Assembly (NCBI RefSeq): GCF_000277125.1
Contig: NC_016946.1
Location: forward strand, 3,596,001 to 3,660,000
Source of the DNA: Mycobacterium intracellulare ATCC 13950
Lineage (GTDB): Bacteria; Actinomycetota; Actinomycetes; Mycobacteriales; Mycobacteriaceae
Length of the DNA stretch: 64,000 bases
Reading direction: 5' to 3'
Numbering within the stretch: the stretch's first letter is position 1; the number at the start of each line of letters is the position of its first letter. The notes under the pieces were generated by a model. It ran no database searches, was not told where the DNA came from, and was given only the letters and a program-made list of their open reading frames with translations. Below are positions 10,302-17,300 of the stretch, piece after piece. A program made the translations under genes and the position numbers.

Positions 10302-10590
10302 TCCGCGGGGCCGGGCGCCACCCCGAATGCGGTTTCAGGGCCGGCCGCGGCTCTCGGTGCCCACCAGAAGCAAACCCGGGGCTTTGGCGGGATTTTTCAG
10401 GGCTTGGCCAACCCGCGGGCGGCTGGACCGTTGATGCTCGAGCGGATCTCGAGCCGTGTCTCCCATGATCCCTTCCTCTGTTGCTGTGAGTCGTCCTCTA
10501 CAGCTGTACCCATCGCGCGGGCGGGTAGTAGTCGCTCGGATCGGAAGCGCTATTCGTTGATGGACGCGGGCTTTCGCGAAGCCGCTCGCG
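10302..10590. other. Non-coding stretch, no gene recognised
   Basis: Between the operator of the enoyl-CoA hydratase and the end of the SRPBCC gene there is no reading frame with mycobacterial coding character. The only marked element is the palindrome TACAGCTGTA at 10499-10508. The region may hold the 3' untranslated part of the SRPBCC transcript. Confidence 0.4.
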
Positions 10591-11037
10591 TTATCGCAGG
10601 ATCTGCGCGAGCTTTCGCCACCGCCGATGCCGATGGCGAAACATGAGCCGGACGAAGGCGCGGGTCAGTAGGCCATGCAGGCCGTCGTCGGTTTCGATCT
10701 CGTCGGTGTAGCGGCAGCTGCGCTCGTCGATGGGTTCAAACGTCAGGCGGTGGTTCCACGTGCGGACCGGTCCCCCGTGCTCGTTGGTGTAGATCTCGGT
10801 CGGTTCGAGGCGCTTGATGGTGAGGTGGTGGGTCCAGGCGGGGATCACGCCGAACCACCAGAACCGCGCCGATCCCTGGGTGCCGACCTCGATGCGCTCG
10901 GGGACGTCGAGGCGGTAGATCCGCAGCACGGGGCTCAGCACATGGCGCATCAGCTCGGGCTTGCGGGCCAGGGCGGCCGCGGTCTCGGCGGGGATCGGCA
11001 GCTCGGTAGTTAGGGTTACCTTACTCACTCGGTTCAT
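10591..11037 (-). CDS. SRPBCC-family (START/Bet v 1-like) protein
   Basis: 148 residues from ATG at 11037; the longer upstream frame is low-complexity and lacks coding character. The pattern of a strand-rich lipid-binding fold is visible: TLTTELPIPAETAAAL, WWFGVIPAWTHHLTIKRL, WNHRLTFEPIDERSCRYTDEIE, and a C-terminal helix rich in Arg/His (FVRLMFRHRHRRWRKL). Such proteins bind hydrophobic ligands or act as polyketide cyclase-like enzymes. There is no neighbour to suggest the ligand. Confidence 0.8.
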   Translation of the reverse strand: MNRVSKVTLTTELPIPAETAAALARKPELMRHVLSPVLRIYRLDVPERIEVGTQGSARFWWFGVIPAWTHHLTIKRLEPTEIYTNEHGGPVRTWNHRLTFEPIDERSCRYTDEIETDDGLHGLLTRAFVRLMFRHRHRRWRKLAQILR

Positions 11038-11242
11038 GGTGGCCCAGCGGGCGCGTTCCGGCAAGGGCAGCGTGTCCTCGGGGGTGTGGCGGCGACTTCG
11101 TCTCGCCGAGCGGTTAACCCGACACGGCGCACCAAGCGGGCCGCGCCCAGGACGCGCGGGTGATGCCACTTCGCTGCAGGAGGGGGCCAGCGAGAAAGCC
11201 GGGTTGATGGGGGCCAACTGCTCAGTGACCTGGGTCGATGTG

Positions 11243-11314
11243 TGGTCCCGGCTGGGATCGAACCAGCGACCTTCCGCGTGTGAAGCGGACGCTCTCCCAC
11301 TGAGCCACGGGACC
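11243..11314 (-). tRNA. tRNA-Val (anticodon CAC)
   Basis: Read on the minus strand, the acceptor stem GGTCCCG pairs with CGGGACC. The T arm is GCTGG-TTCGATC-CCAGC, and the anticodon loop CTTCACACG gives anticodon CAC for valine. In H37Rv the matching tRNA is also next to the Gly-Cys-Val cluster. Confidence 0.96.
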
Positions 11315-11496
11315 GGCGCCGAGATGGCGAACGACGTCGAAGACTAGCACGTGCAGACCCCGACGATACCGGCCGCATCGGCATGCCGGGCGCGACGCGA
11401 TAGCCTAGACACGGCTCGTACCAAGAAATTTGTATGTGCCCGCTCACGTGGACTATCGTCGTGCTTCGCACCGGGCGACGATCTCGTCCGAGGCGC

Positions 11497-11569
11497 GCGG
11501 ATGTAGCGCAGTTGGTAGCGCATCACCTTGCCAAGGTGAGGGTCGCGGGTTCGAATCCCGTCATCCGCT
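11497..11569 (+). tRNA. tRNA-Gly (anticodon GCC)
   Basis: Acceptor stem GCGGATG pairs with CATCCGC, discriminator T. The anticodon stem-loop CACCTTGCCAAGGTG gives anticodon GCC. The T arm GCGGGTTCGAATCCCGT is canonical. It is the first of three plus-strand tRNAs probably made as one transcript. Confidence 0.97.
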
Positions 11570-11597
11570 CGAAGGTGCAAGTGGCGTGGACCCCAAC

Positions 11598-11671
11598 GGT
11601 GGAGTGGCCGAGTGGTGAGGCAACGGCCTGCAAAGCCGTGCACACGGGTTCGATTCCCGTCTCCACCTCCA
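11598..11671 (+). tRNA. tRNA-Cys (anticodon GCA)
   Basis: Acceptor stem GGTGGAG pairs with CTCCACC, discriminator T, and the 3' CCA is encoded. The anticodon arm GGCCTGCAAAGCC gives GCA. It lies 28 bases after tRNA-Gly and 16 before tRNA-Val. Confidence 0.97.
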
Positions 11672-11687
11672 AGCTTTGGTTTCCCCG

Positions 11688-11762
11688 GCGCGATTAGCTC
11701 AGCGGGAGAGCGCTTCCCTGACACGGAAGAGGTCACTGGTTCAATCCCAGTATCGCGCACCA
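11688..11762 (+). tRNA. tRNA-Val (anticodon GAC), integration site of the element
   Basis: Acceptor stem GCGCGAT pairs with ATCGCGC, discriminator A, encoded CCA. The anticodon loop CTGACAC gives GAC. The last 28 bases (T-loop to CCA) are repeated exactly at 21092-21119, so the element restored the tRNA 3' end on integration and the gene is intact. Confidence 0.97.
11735..11762 (+). repeat. attL core (28-bp direct repeat, copy 1)
   Basis: Identical to 21092-21119. It covers the T stem-loop, the 3' acceptor strand and CCA of tRNA-Val(GAC). The flanking bases differ on both sides (11734 c against 21091 a; 11763 g against 21120 c), so 28 bp is the exact repeat length. Confidence 0.95.
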
Positions 11763-11802
11763 GGTTTCGTAAAGTTCAGAGGCATAATCTGCGACGCGAA
11801 TC

Positions 11803-11848
11803 AGTTCGCATGAACTGCATGTGAACTGGTCACAAAGGGCGCTAGCAA
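11803..11848. promoter_or_regulatory. Candidate integrase arm-type sites at attL
   Basis: TGAACT occurs at 11811-11816 and 11822-11827, 11 bases apart (one helical turn), with an inverted AGTTC at 11803. CGCTAGCAA is at 11840-11848. The same words (TGTGAACTGGT, CGCTAGCAA) occur beside attR at 21074-21097. Repeated short words on both sides of a core fit arm-type binding sites of a tyrosine integrase or its excisionase. Confidence 0.5.
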
Positions 11849-11870
11849 CCTTTCTGAGAGGTAGCTAGCC

Positions 11871-12317
11871 ATGACCACGACCAACCATCGCCCCGTTGAT
11901 TCCACCACCCGTTCTTGCTGCCATGGCATCGGCCGGCACACGCCCAACTGCCTTGAGTCGTCCGAGCTCATTGAGGGCATCCACGGTTCCTGGCTGGGGC
12001 GGCGCGGCATCTTCCGCCATTCGCAGCCGAGCGCCGAGGACGCCATTGTCATATCCAAAGCCTGCGGTCATCCGGTCTCGCACGTTATGTCGACCGCGGT
12101 TTCGGGGGAGTTCTCCGGTGAGGTTGTCGGCGAATTGATCCGCTGGGCCGACGGCCATGACGACAGCATCACCTTCGAGGCGCGCATCGATGGCACCCCG
12201 GATAGCGCCGGAATATCCGACATCGCCGCCTACAGCTACGAGGACATCTTGGCTTTAGCGAAGGTCAGCAACGACCTTCGCTCCGAGTGGGCGGCCATTC
12301 TGGAAGGCAGAAGATGA
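11871..12317 (+). CDS. Element protein of unknown function, 148 aa
   Basis: Starts at ATG with a GAGAGG ribosome site and is the first gene of the attL-side plus-strand module. The N-terminus holds a Cys/His group (SCCHGIGRHTPNC) that could bind metal. The rest looks like a soluble alpha/beta domain (VVGELIRWADGHDDSITFEARI, then a helical end ILALAKVSNDLRSEWAAIL). Its stop overlaps the next start by ATGA. H37Rv phiRv2 has an N-terminally Cys/His-rich gene in the same position; relationship not tested. No function is assigned. Confidence 0.75.
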   Translation: MTTTNHRPVDSTTRSCCHGIGRHTPNCLESSELIEGIHGSWLGRRGIFRHSQPSAEDAIVISKACGHPVSHVMSTAVSGEFSGEVVGELIRWADGHDDSITFEARIDGTPDSAGISDIAAYSYEDILALAKVSNDLRSEWAAILEGRR

Positions 12318-12541
12318 GTCACTATCGAAGCCACGCGATCGACGGGGGCACGATGACCACACACGACGATGAGCGCAAGCTCGATCATCTCCGAACCGAA
12401 TTGGTGCAGCGATTCGAGGAACATCCCGCCGATTATTGGCCGGCGCGCCTCATTGCGGCCCTCATCGCGGTCTTCGATCTCGAGTTCGGTGTTCCTGATA
12501 GCGACCCGCCAAAAGGCCGCGGGTTGCGGGTCGTGCGGTGA
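12314..12541 (+). CDS. Small element protein of unknown function, 75 aa
   Basis: Begins at the ATG that overlaps the previous stop (ATGA). An in-frame ATG at 12353 is an alternative start. The sequence is acidic then helical (RKLDHLRTELVQRFEEHPADYWPARLIAALIAVFDLEFG), which fits a small soluble helical protein. It overlaps the next gene by GTGA, so all three genes are translationally coupled. No family recognised. Confidence 0.65.
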   Translation: MSHYRSHAIDGGTMTTHDDERKLDHLRTELVQRFEEHPADYWPARLIAALIAVFDLEFGVPDSDPPKGRGLRVVR

Positions 12542-13281
12542 ATAATCCTGTTGGGGGACACGTGCGAACACGAGGTCCGGGAATGAGCGTCAACGAGCAC
12601 GATGACGGCCAGCCGGTGACGGCCGCCGGGCCGGCGAATGATGCGACGGAGTTCCTGCCGCGGGCGCCCCAACCGGGCCGAGAGTTGGCGTGGTCGCAGG
12701 ATGATGATGTTCCTGAGCCTGTGGTGTTGTCGTGGTGGTCGGCGTGGGGTGTGACAGCGGTGATCGTCGTGTGTGCTGCGGTTGCTGTGTTGGCGGTCGC
12801 CGCGGTCGGGTATGCGTTGCTGCAGGAGCAGCGCGGCCGGGCGCCTGAGTTGCCTACGGGTGCGACGTTGGCGCCGCCGACGTCATGGTCGCCTCTTCCA
12901 GAATCGAGCCGGGGAGATCCTGATGTGGTGGCCCAGGCGCCGCGGCCGGTGAAGACGATGGCGCCGACGCCTGTGGCTGTCCCGCCTAGCGTGTCGACGA
13001 TGGTGGTGACACCGACACCTGTCGCGGCGGCGCCGCCGCGGCCGTCGGCGGCCGAGCTCGACGAGCGGTACCTCTCGGCGATGACCGCCGGCGGCCTACA
13101 GATCACCGACGTCCACACCGTGCTCACCGGCGCCCGCAACGTGTGCCGGTTCCTCGAGGCCGGGCACACGGAACCCGAAGCAGTACAGGTGGCGATGGGC
13201 AACAACGCGAGCCTCACCGACGCAAACGCACACACACTGGTGGACTCAGCGATCCAGGTCTACTGCCCCAACGCTAAGTAA
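12538..13281 (+). CDS. Single-pass membrane protein with extracytoplasmic DUF732 domain
   Basis: 247 residues from a GTG that overlaps the previous stop; an ATG at 12583 is possible. Layout: about 60 cytoplasmic residues, one transmembrane helix (about 66-95, VTAVIVVCAAVAVLAVAAVG), a Pro/Thr-rich linker (about 105-170), then a DUF732 domain (about 172-247) with the two family Cys (NVCRFLEAG and VYCPNAK). DUF732 proteins are common exported mycobacterial proteins; three others are in this window at 32768, 39068 and 39461. In an element, an envelope protein of this kind may change phage adsorption or DNA entry; that is inference. Confidence 0.82.
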   Translation: MNNPVGGHVRTRGPGMSVNEHDDGQPVTAAGPANDATEFLPRAPQPGRELAWSQDDDVPEPVVLSWWSAWGVTAVIVVCAAVAVLAVAAVGYALLQEQRGRAPELPTGATLAPPTSWSPLPESSRGDPDVVAQAPRPVKTMAPTPVAVPPSVSTMVVTPTPVAAAPPRPSAAELDERYLSAMTAGGLQITDVHTVLTGARNVCRFLEAGHTEPEAVQVAMGNNASLTDANAHTLVDSAIQVYCPNAK

Positions 13282-13344
13282 CCGATTCGCCTGACAGTCC
13301 GCTTCCACGCCCGTACGCTCTGTGATCTGGGGATTGGAGTCGAA

Positions 13345-13461
13345 ATGTCTGCTGTCACCGCGCGTATCAGCCTCGTCGTCGTCTTGGCGCTCACGGCGGT
13401 AATCGCCAGTGGCTGCACCCTTCCCGGCAGTGATGCCGGCACGCTCGGCTGGATGGGCTAG
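13345..13461 (+). CDS. Very small lipoprotein, 38 aa, in the element
   Basis: ATG preceded by GGAG at good spacing. The sequence is a basic start (MSAVTAR), a hydrophobic stretch (ISLVVVLALTAVIA) and a lipobox ASGC, followed by only about 15 mature residues. This is a complete lipoprotein signal with almost nothing attached. It ends 15 bases before the convergent small-terminase gene. Small prophage lipoproteins often block superinfection; whether this one does is inference. Confidence 0.65.
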   Translation: MSAVTARISLVVVLALTAVIASGCTLPGSDAGTLGWMG

Positions 13462-13476
13462 TTCGGGGACCACGCC

Positions 13477-13950
13477 CTAACTACTAAATGGGTCGTCGGC
13501 GTCGTCGTCGGCTGGCATGGTGGTGGCAAGGTTCGCCTCGGCAGACGGGGTGCACCCTAGCTCTCGCGCGAGGGTGAGCAGGTCGCGCATGGCGGCCCGC
13601 GCAGTGGCCACCACGGGATTGACCGTCACTCGGCCGCTCCGCTTGTTGGCAGTCGTGAAACCCTGCGCCTGATACGCATTCACAGCCTGGACGAGCTGAT
13701 CCCAGGCGAGGCAGTAAGCGGCCAGCACGCCAAGGTCTATCTCCTTGAGCAGATCGAGCCGCTCAAGCTCCGGGACGGTGCGCTCCCACATGTCGCGCGC
13801 ATCCGGCGGCAGCCAGTCCGGGCAATCTGGTGCACACCGCTCGAATTTCGGCGGTGTCGGCACCTTCCGGCCACCCGAGTCACGTCCCGGCCCGACACCG
13901 TTCAACAGCTTCAGCGCAGCCGGCGCCGAGGCTGGACCACGTTTACCCAT
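13477..13950 (-). CDS. Phage small terminase subunit, P27 family
   Basis: 157 residues, ATG with a GGGAG site. The start MGKRGPASAPAALKLLNG is the P27 signature. It is followed by PDWLPPDARDMWERTVPELERLDLL, the helical core LAAYCLAWDQLVQAVNAYQAQG, and VNPVVATARAAMRDLLTLARELG. Small terminases recognise the pac/cos DNA and load the large terminase, which is absent here, so a helper enzyme would be needed. It is the last gene of the minus-strand operon, separated from the capsid gene by a strong hairpin. Confidence 0.9.
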   Translation of the reverse strand: MGKRGPASAPAALKLLNGVGPGRDSGGRKVPTPPKFERCAPDCPDWLPPDARDMWERTVPELERLDLLKEIDLGVLAAYCLAWDQLVQAVNAYQAQGFTTANKRSGRVTVNPVVATARAAMRDLLTLARELGCTPSAEANLATTMPADDDADDPFSS

Positions 13951-13979
13951 ATCGTCAGCTCCCTTGCGGATCGGGTGGT

Positions 13980-14037
13980 CCTGCGGCGGGGCCGCTCACC
14001 GGGAACTCACCGAAGCGGCTGCGGTCCCCGCCGCAGG
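13980..14037. repeat. Large hairpin between capsid and small-terminase genes
   Basis: Perfect 12-base arms CCTGCGGCGGGG (13980-13991) and CCCCGCCGCAGG (14026-14037), extended inside by a further CGC/GCG pairing past one mismatch. It lies in the 94-base gap after the capsid stop. No T run follows on the minus strand, so a partial terminator or attenuator that lowers small-terminase expression is possible, as is a DNA packaging site. Confidence 0.55.
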
Positions 14038-14044
14038 AAGCTTT

Positions 14045-15475
14045 CTATGCGGTCGTCGGGATCGACAGCAGCCGGAACGCGTTGGGGATGACCACGTCTG
14101 AGCCGGTGCGGAACCACAACAGAGCGCCGCGCTGCCCGGTGGGCCGGCGGTTAGCACCGAACAAGTGGGGCACCAGCTCGAGCGTGCTCCCGATACGATC
14201 GACGATCACGAACCCGGCGGCGAAGTCGCCATACAGCAGCGAGTAATTCGATTCGCTCGCGGCGGGGTTGATGGTTCCGTCCATGTTGGAGTTTTCAAAA
14301 ACCTTGCGGCCCAACAACATCGGAGGATTCGCGGCCATTTCGGGGAACTTCAACGCCCCGTTGGAGGTCTCGAACTGCCGCAAGCTGTTGAGGATCGCCA
14401 GGTTCGCATTCCACGATGCGCGCGGCTGGAAACGCGGCGGCAACGCATTCTGTACCGCATAAACGTCGTCGGGGGACAGTGTTTCGGCGGTCTTGGGAGA
14501 CACGAGCGAACCGGACGCGGCGGCTACTGCGGTGATGACACCGGTGGGCTGCCCGGATCCGCTACCTGTGGTGTACGCGGTGGCGGTGAGCTGGTCAGCG
14601 GCATCGGCGAGCAGCTTGGACAGCTCTTGCATGAATCCGAGCGCGTCGCCTTCGACTTCGAAACTGAACGGCACGAACGCATCACCCTTGGACACCGGGA
14701 TCGACGGGCCATCCAGCGTAGGGCTGGCATCGGCGACCTCGGCGGCTTCTGCGGTCCACTCGGCGGTCACACCGGCGCTGGTGACGCCTTGCCAGGTGTC
14801 GCTGGTGGTTTGCGCGACGCGGCTGATCTGGCGCAGCGGATTCGTCGAGCCATCCGAGGTCAACATGATCGTCGGGTCCAGCGTCAACGGCACCATGTAT
14901 CCGCCGGCGCTGTCCGTGAGCGACATTGCGCGCTGCTCGGCTTGCACCTCCGCCACGGCCCGGTAGGCGGCGGCCTCTTCGCCCGTCCAGGTCAGATGCC
15001 CATGCGTAGGGTTGCCCACCAGTTTGGCGAACGCGCGCTCGTATGCCTCGGCGCCAGCCGCGGCCGCGTAACGCTGCGTCCAGGTTTGTGAGGGAGCCGG
15101 ACCCGAGCACATGAGGGCTTCGACCAGCTCGGCGCCGCGCTCGTTGAGCTTGCCGGCTTTGACGTGGCGTTCAAGCACGCGCATCGCGTCGTCGCGCTGC
15201 CGGACAGCGGGCGAGCGGTCCTCATCGCGGTCGCCGCGGTCCTGGGGGCTGCCGGCTTCGGTGCGAAGCTCACCGGCGGCCAAGCGCTGCACCAGGTCGC
15301 GGGCCGCGGTGGTCCGCTGACGTTCCTGGTCACGGATCTGCTCGGCGCGGGCCCGCAGGGCCTCGAAGCGCTCGGCGTCGGCGCCGGCCAGGTCGCCGGT
15401 CGTCGAATCGAGCAGCTCCTGCGCCGCAGCGCGGGTCTGCTCAATGGTCATGTCGTTGATTGCAATTTCAGTCAT
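14045..15475 (-). CDS. HK97-fold phage major capsid protein
   Basis: 476 residues. Residues 1-110 are charged and helical (EQTRAAAQELLDSTTGDLAGADAERFEALRARAEQIR), the scaffold-like delta domain removed by the protease. The mature HK97 fold follows: GGYMVPLTLDPTI, TNPLRQISRVAQTTSDTWQG, AFVPFSFEVEGDALGFMQELSKLLADAADQ, TGSGSGQPTGVI, LLGRKVFENSNM, and the end FRTGSDVVIPNAFRLLSI. All expected regions are present, so the protein looks functional. It starts three bases after the protease stop, the usual protease-capsid order. Confidence 0.95.
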   Translation of the reverse strand: MTEIAINDMTIEQTRAAAQELLDSTTGDLAGADAERFEALRARAEQIRDQERQRTTAARDLVQRLAAGELRTEAGSPQDRGDRDEDRSPAVRQRDDAMRVLERHVKAGKLNERGAELVEALMCSGPAPSQTWTQRYAAAAGAEAYERAFAKLVGNPTHGHLTWTGEEAAAYRAVAEVQAEQRAMSLTDSAGGYMVPLTLDPTIMLTSDGSTNPLRQISRVAQTTSDTWQGVTSAGVTAEWTAEAAEVADASPTLDGPSIPVSKGDAFVPFSFEVEGDALGFMQELSKLLADAADQLTATAYTTGSGSGQPTGVITAVAAASGSLVSPKTAETLSPDDVYAVQNALPPRFQPRASWNANLAILNSLRQFETSNGALKFPEMAANPPMLLGRKVFENSNMDGTINPAASESNYSLLYGDFAAGFVIVDRIGSTLELVPHLFGANRRPTGQRGALLWFRTGSDVVIPNAFRLLSIPTTA

Positions 15476-15478
15476 GGT

Positions 15479-16006
15479 TCACCAATCAAGGAGGTCGAGC
15501 CGGGCCTGCGCCACGGATCGAGTAATGACAAGTTGGGACCGCACACCCTGCACCAGCGCACCGGAATAGGCCGGCATCGCGGTCAGGCTCACTTCACGCA
15601 GCGCCGCCTCGGTGCGGACCACGACACCACCAACTGAGTGATGACGGATGGCCGCGAATCCCACACTGAACGAGTCGACTGTTCCCGAGCGGACCAGCTC
15701 GAGTGCGTCGTCGCCGTCGCGTGTGGCCACGATGTCAAAGGCCGCATGCAGCCCGTCGCGTTCCTCGCGCAGCTCCACCGCCCGGCCAACCGGGAACTGT
15801 CGCGTCTGGTGATTGCCGAACAGCCGCACCTTGTGGCCCCGTTCGGCGATGCTGCGACGAAATGCCCCGAACTCGAAACGCTCGCGATATGCCGGGCCAC
15901 CATCACTGACCTCAGCGTCCTGGCCGTACGGCACGGCGATGCCGTGAACCGTGCGACCGGCCCCGGGAGTCAATTCGGCGTTGCGGAACAGGATTTGAGC
16001 GCTCAA
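15479..16006 (-). CDS. HK97-family prohead protease
   Basis: 175 residues from TTG at 16006, chosen because the family fold begins right there (LSAQILFRNAEL, GRTVHGIAVPYG) and an AGAAGG site is upstream; the longer frame is not coding-like. Key features are the catalytic His in GNHQTRQFPVGRA and the Ser in GTVDSFSVGF, typical of the U35 serine protease. It cuts the capsid scaffold domain during head maturation. A 13-codon frame (16003-16044) ends by overlapping this start (TTGA) and may be a leader that couples translation. Confidence 0.88.
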   Translation of the reverse strand: MSAQILFRNAELTPGAGRTVHGIAVPYGQDAEVSDGGPAYRERFEFGAFRRSIAERGHKVRLFGNHQTRQFPVGRAVELREERDGLHAAFDIVATRDGDDALELVRSGTVDSFSVGFAAIRHHSVGGVVVRTEAALREVSLTAMPAYSGALVQGVRSQLVITRSVAQARLDLLDW

Positions 16007-16148
16007 GGTAGTCGCCTTCTGCGTATGCGGAAGCGGTCTTGCATGGTGAGCGCTTGTCCGGGTTGGCCGAACCTTTTCGGCTCCCGGCGCCGGCGACATA
16101 CCGAGCTGCAAATCAGCGTACCGCAAACCGCGTACAAGACACGGAATT

Positions 16149-16664
16149 TCACTCCGACCCGCCGTCGTCGGGCCGGTGCTCCTCACCAGCAAGCGCGGCA
16201 ATCTGTGCCTCAAGCCACGCGACCCCGGCCGAAGAGGTGAGTTCCGGCAACGCCGCTTCGTAATGATCGAGCAATCGCAGGAACGTCTCAGTTGGGTGGC
16301 CATCGGCCGTGGCGGCATTCATCACACGAGCGATCCCGTCCACGTCGTTGTAACCGTGCAAATCAAGAACCTGGGCCGCGCGGACCATGGCGATAGCTCC
16401 GGGATCGGTGGCTGATATGTCGAGCTTCGTCATGCCATGTATGTAGTCCGCGAGCAGGCTCAACCCCTCATCGCTACGGAGCCGCACGATTAGATGTCTA
16501 TGAAAGCCGAGAAGAGCAAAGAGAAGCTGGACCGCGCGATCAGCATTATTGGTCTCGTCAACGATCGCGATCACACCAGCGGTGTCGCCGCGGCGAGCGT
16601 GCAGGGTGAGTACAGCAGCGCGGCGATAGTCGCCGAAATCGGGCGAGATCTGGTTCTCGGTCAT
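16149..16664 (-). CDS. Element protein of unknown function, 171 aa, helical
   Basis: ATG with a strong GGAAGGAA site. The sequence is mostly amphipathic helices (YRRAAVLTLHARRGDTAGVIAIVDETN, RAVQLLFALLGFHRHLIVRL, PTETFLRLLDHYEAALPELTSSAGVAWLEAQIAALAG), like a small helical repeat protein. A 142-base gap follows before the protease, where a separate late promoter could lie. A similar short helical gene is common near the replication genes of actinophages, but I cannot name it. Confidence 0.75.
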   Translation of the reverse strand: MTENQISPDFGDYRRAAVLTLHARRGDTAGVIAIVDETNNADRAVQLLFALLGFHRHLIVRLRSDEGLSLLADYIHGMTKLDISATDPGAIAMVRAAQVLDLHGYNDVDGIARVMNAATADGHPTETFLRLLDHYEAALPELTSSAGVAWLEAQIAALAGEEHRPDDGGSE

Positions 16665-16828
16665 GGTTCGTTCCTTCCGGTGGGGGCTGGTTGGGGATGG
16701 CAATTCTGGACATGCGAAACGTGACTATGGAGCAGAAATGCTGGGCAAGCGGTCGCTGCGAGGTCGCCGTGCGCGACCGGTGCCCACCCCCCGGGCGATT
16801 GGGCTCGAGCTCGTGCCGCGGCGGTCAT
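16661..16828 (-). CDS. Possible small element protein, 55 aa
   Basis: The frame starts at an ATG overlapping the previous stop (ATGA) and ends with a TGA overlapping the next start (ATGA). It is Ala/His/Pro-rich (MTAAARARAQSPGGWAPV, then HSHVSHVQNCHPQPAP) and has no family. Coupling at both ends is the only support; it may be no more than a translated spacer. Confidence 0.4.
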   Translation of the reverse strand: MTAAARARAQSPGGWAPVAHGDLAATACPAFLLHSHVSHVQNCHPQPAPTGRNEP

Positions 16829-17028
16829 GGTTGCCTGGCCCTGAGTGGGATCACCTGCGCGGGTTGGGTGTGGTCTTCGTCGTCGAGGCGGTGCGTTATC
16901 TCGACGAGTACGTGCAGGAGCTGTAGTGCTTCGGTCGCGGTCAAGTCGCTGGGCGCTATGCGATTCCATCGTCGCGCTATCTCGCCGAGTATCGGTGTCA
17001 GGTCCAGGCTGACGTTGGCGGTGCTCAC
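16825..17028 (-). CDS. Small element protein, 67 aa
   Basis: ATG overlaps the stop of the preceding 91-aa gene (ATGA). A compact helical sequence (LDLTPILGEIARRWNRI, TATEALQLLHVLVEITHRLDDE). Typical in size and style of small phage early proteins; function unknown. Confidence 0.65.
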   Translation of the reverse strand: MSTANVSLDLTPILGEIARRWNRIAPSDLTATEALQLLHVLVEITHRLDDEDHTQPAQVIPLRARQP

Positions 17029-17300
17029 GATGCCTCCGGTGCGAGGGCGGTCGTCAGAGATGTGTCGGCCGGTTCAGGTGTTGTATTTACAAGAGGTGTG
17101 GGCGGCCAGAGGACTTCGTACGCGCCGGCGGGCGTACCGCACCATGCATGCGCGTACTCGGTTGAGCGCCGGGCGGAGTGTGCGTGGCGGCCTCTGCAAT
17201 ATGGACATCGCACCTCGAAGGACGTGAGGCGCCCGTCTGGGTCTGATTGAAAGCTGACGACGCGCGCGTGCCGGCGGTCGACGTGCGCGGCGGTGGTCAT
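17025..17300 (-). CDS. Small zinc-ribbon-like element protein, 91 aa
   Basis: Starts at an ATG overlapping the ATPase stop. A beta-rich start (ARVVSFQSDPDGRLTSFEVRCPYC) leads into a CPYCRGRHAH motif and a later Cys (HAWCG), so one metal site is likely. Its place directly after the ATPase suggests an accessory part in replication, by position only. Confidence 0.7.
   Translation of the reverse strand: MTTAAHVDRRHARVVSFQSDPDGRLTSFEVRCPYCRGRHAHSARRSTEYAHAWCGTPAGAYEVLWPPTPLVNTTPEPADTSLTTALAPEAS

Noticed and set aside
10978..11020. IdeR-box-like sequence (TTAGGGTTACCTTACT)
   Set aside because: Only a partial match and it lies inside the first codons of the SRPBCC gene.
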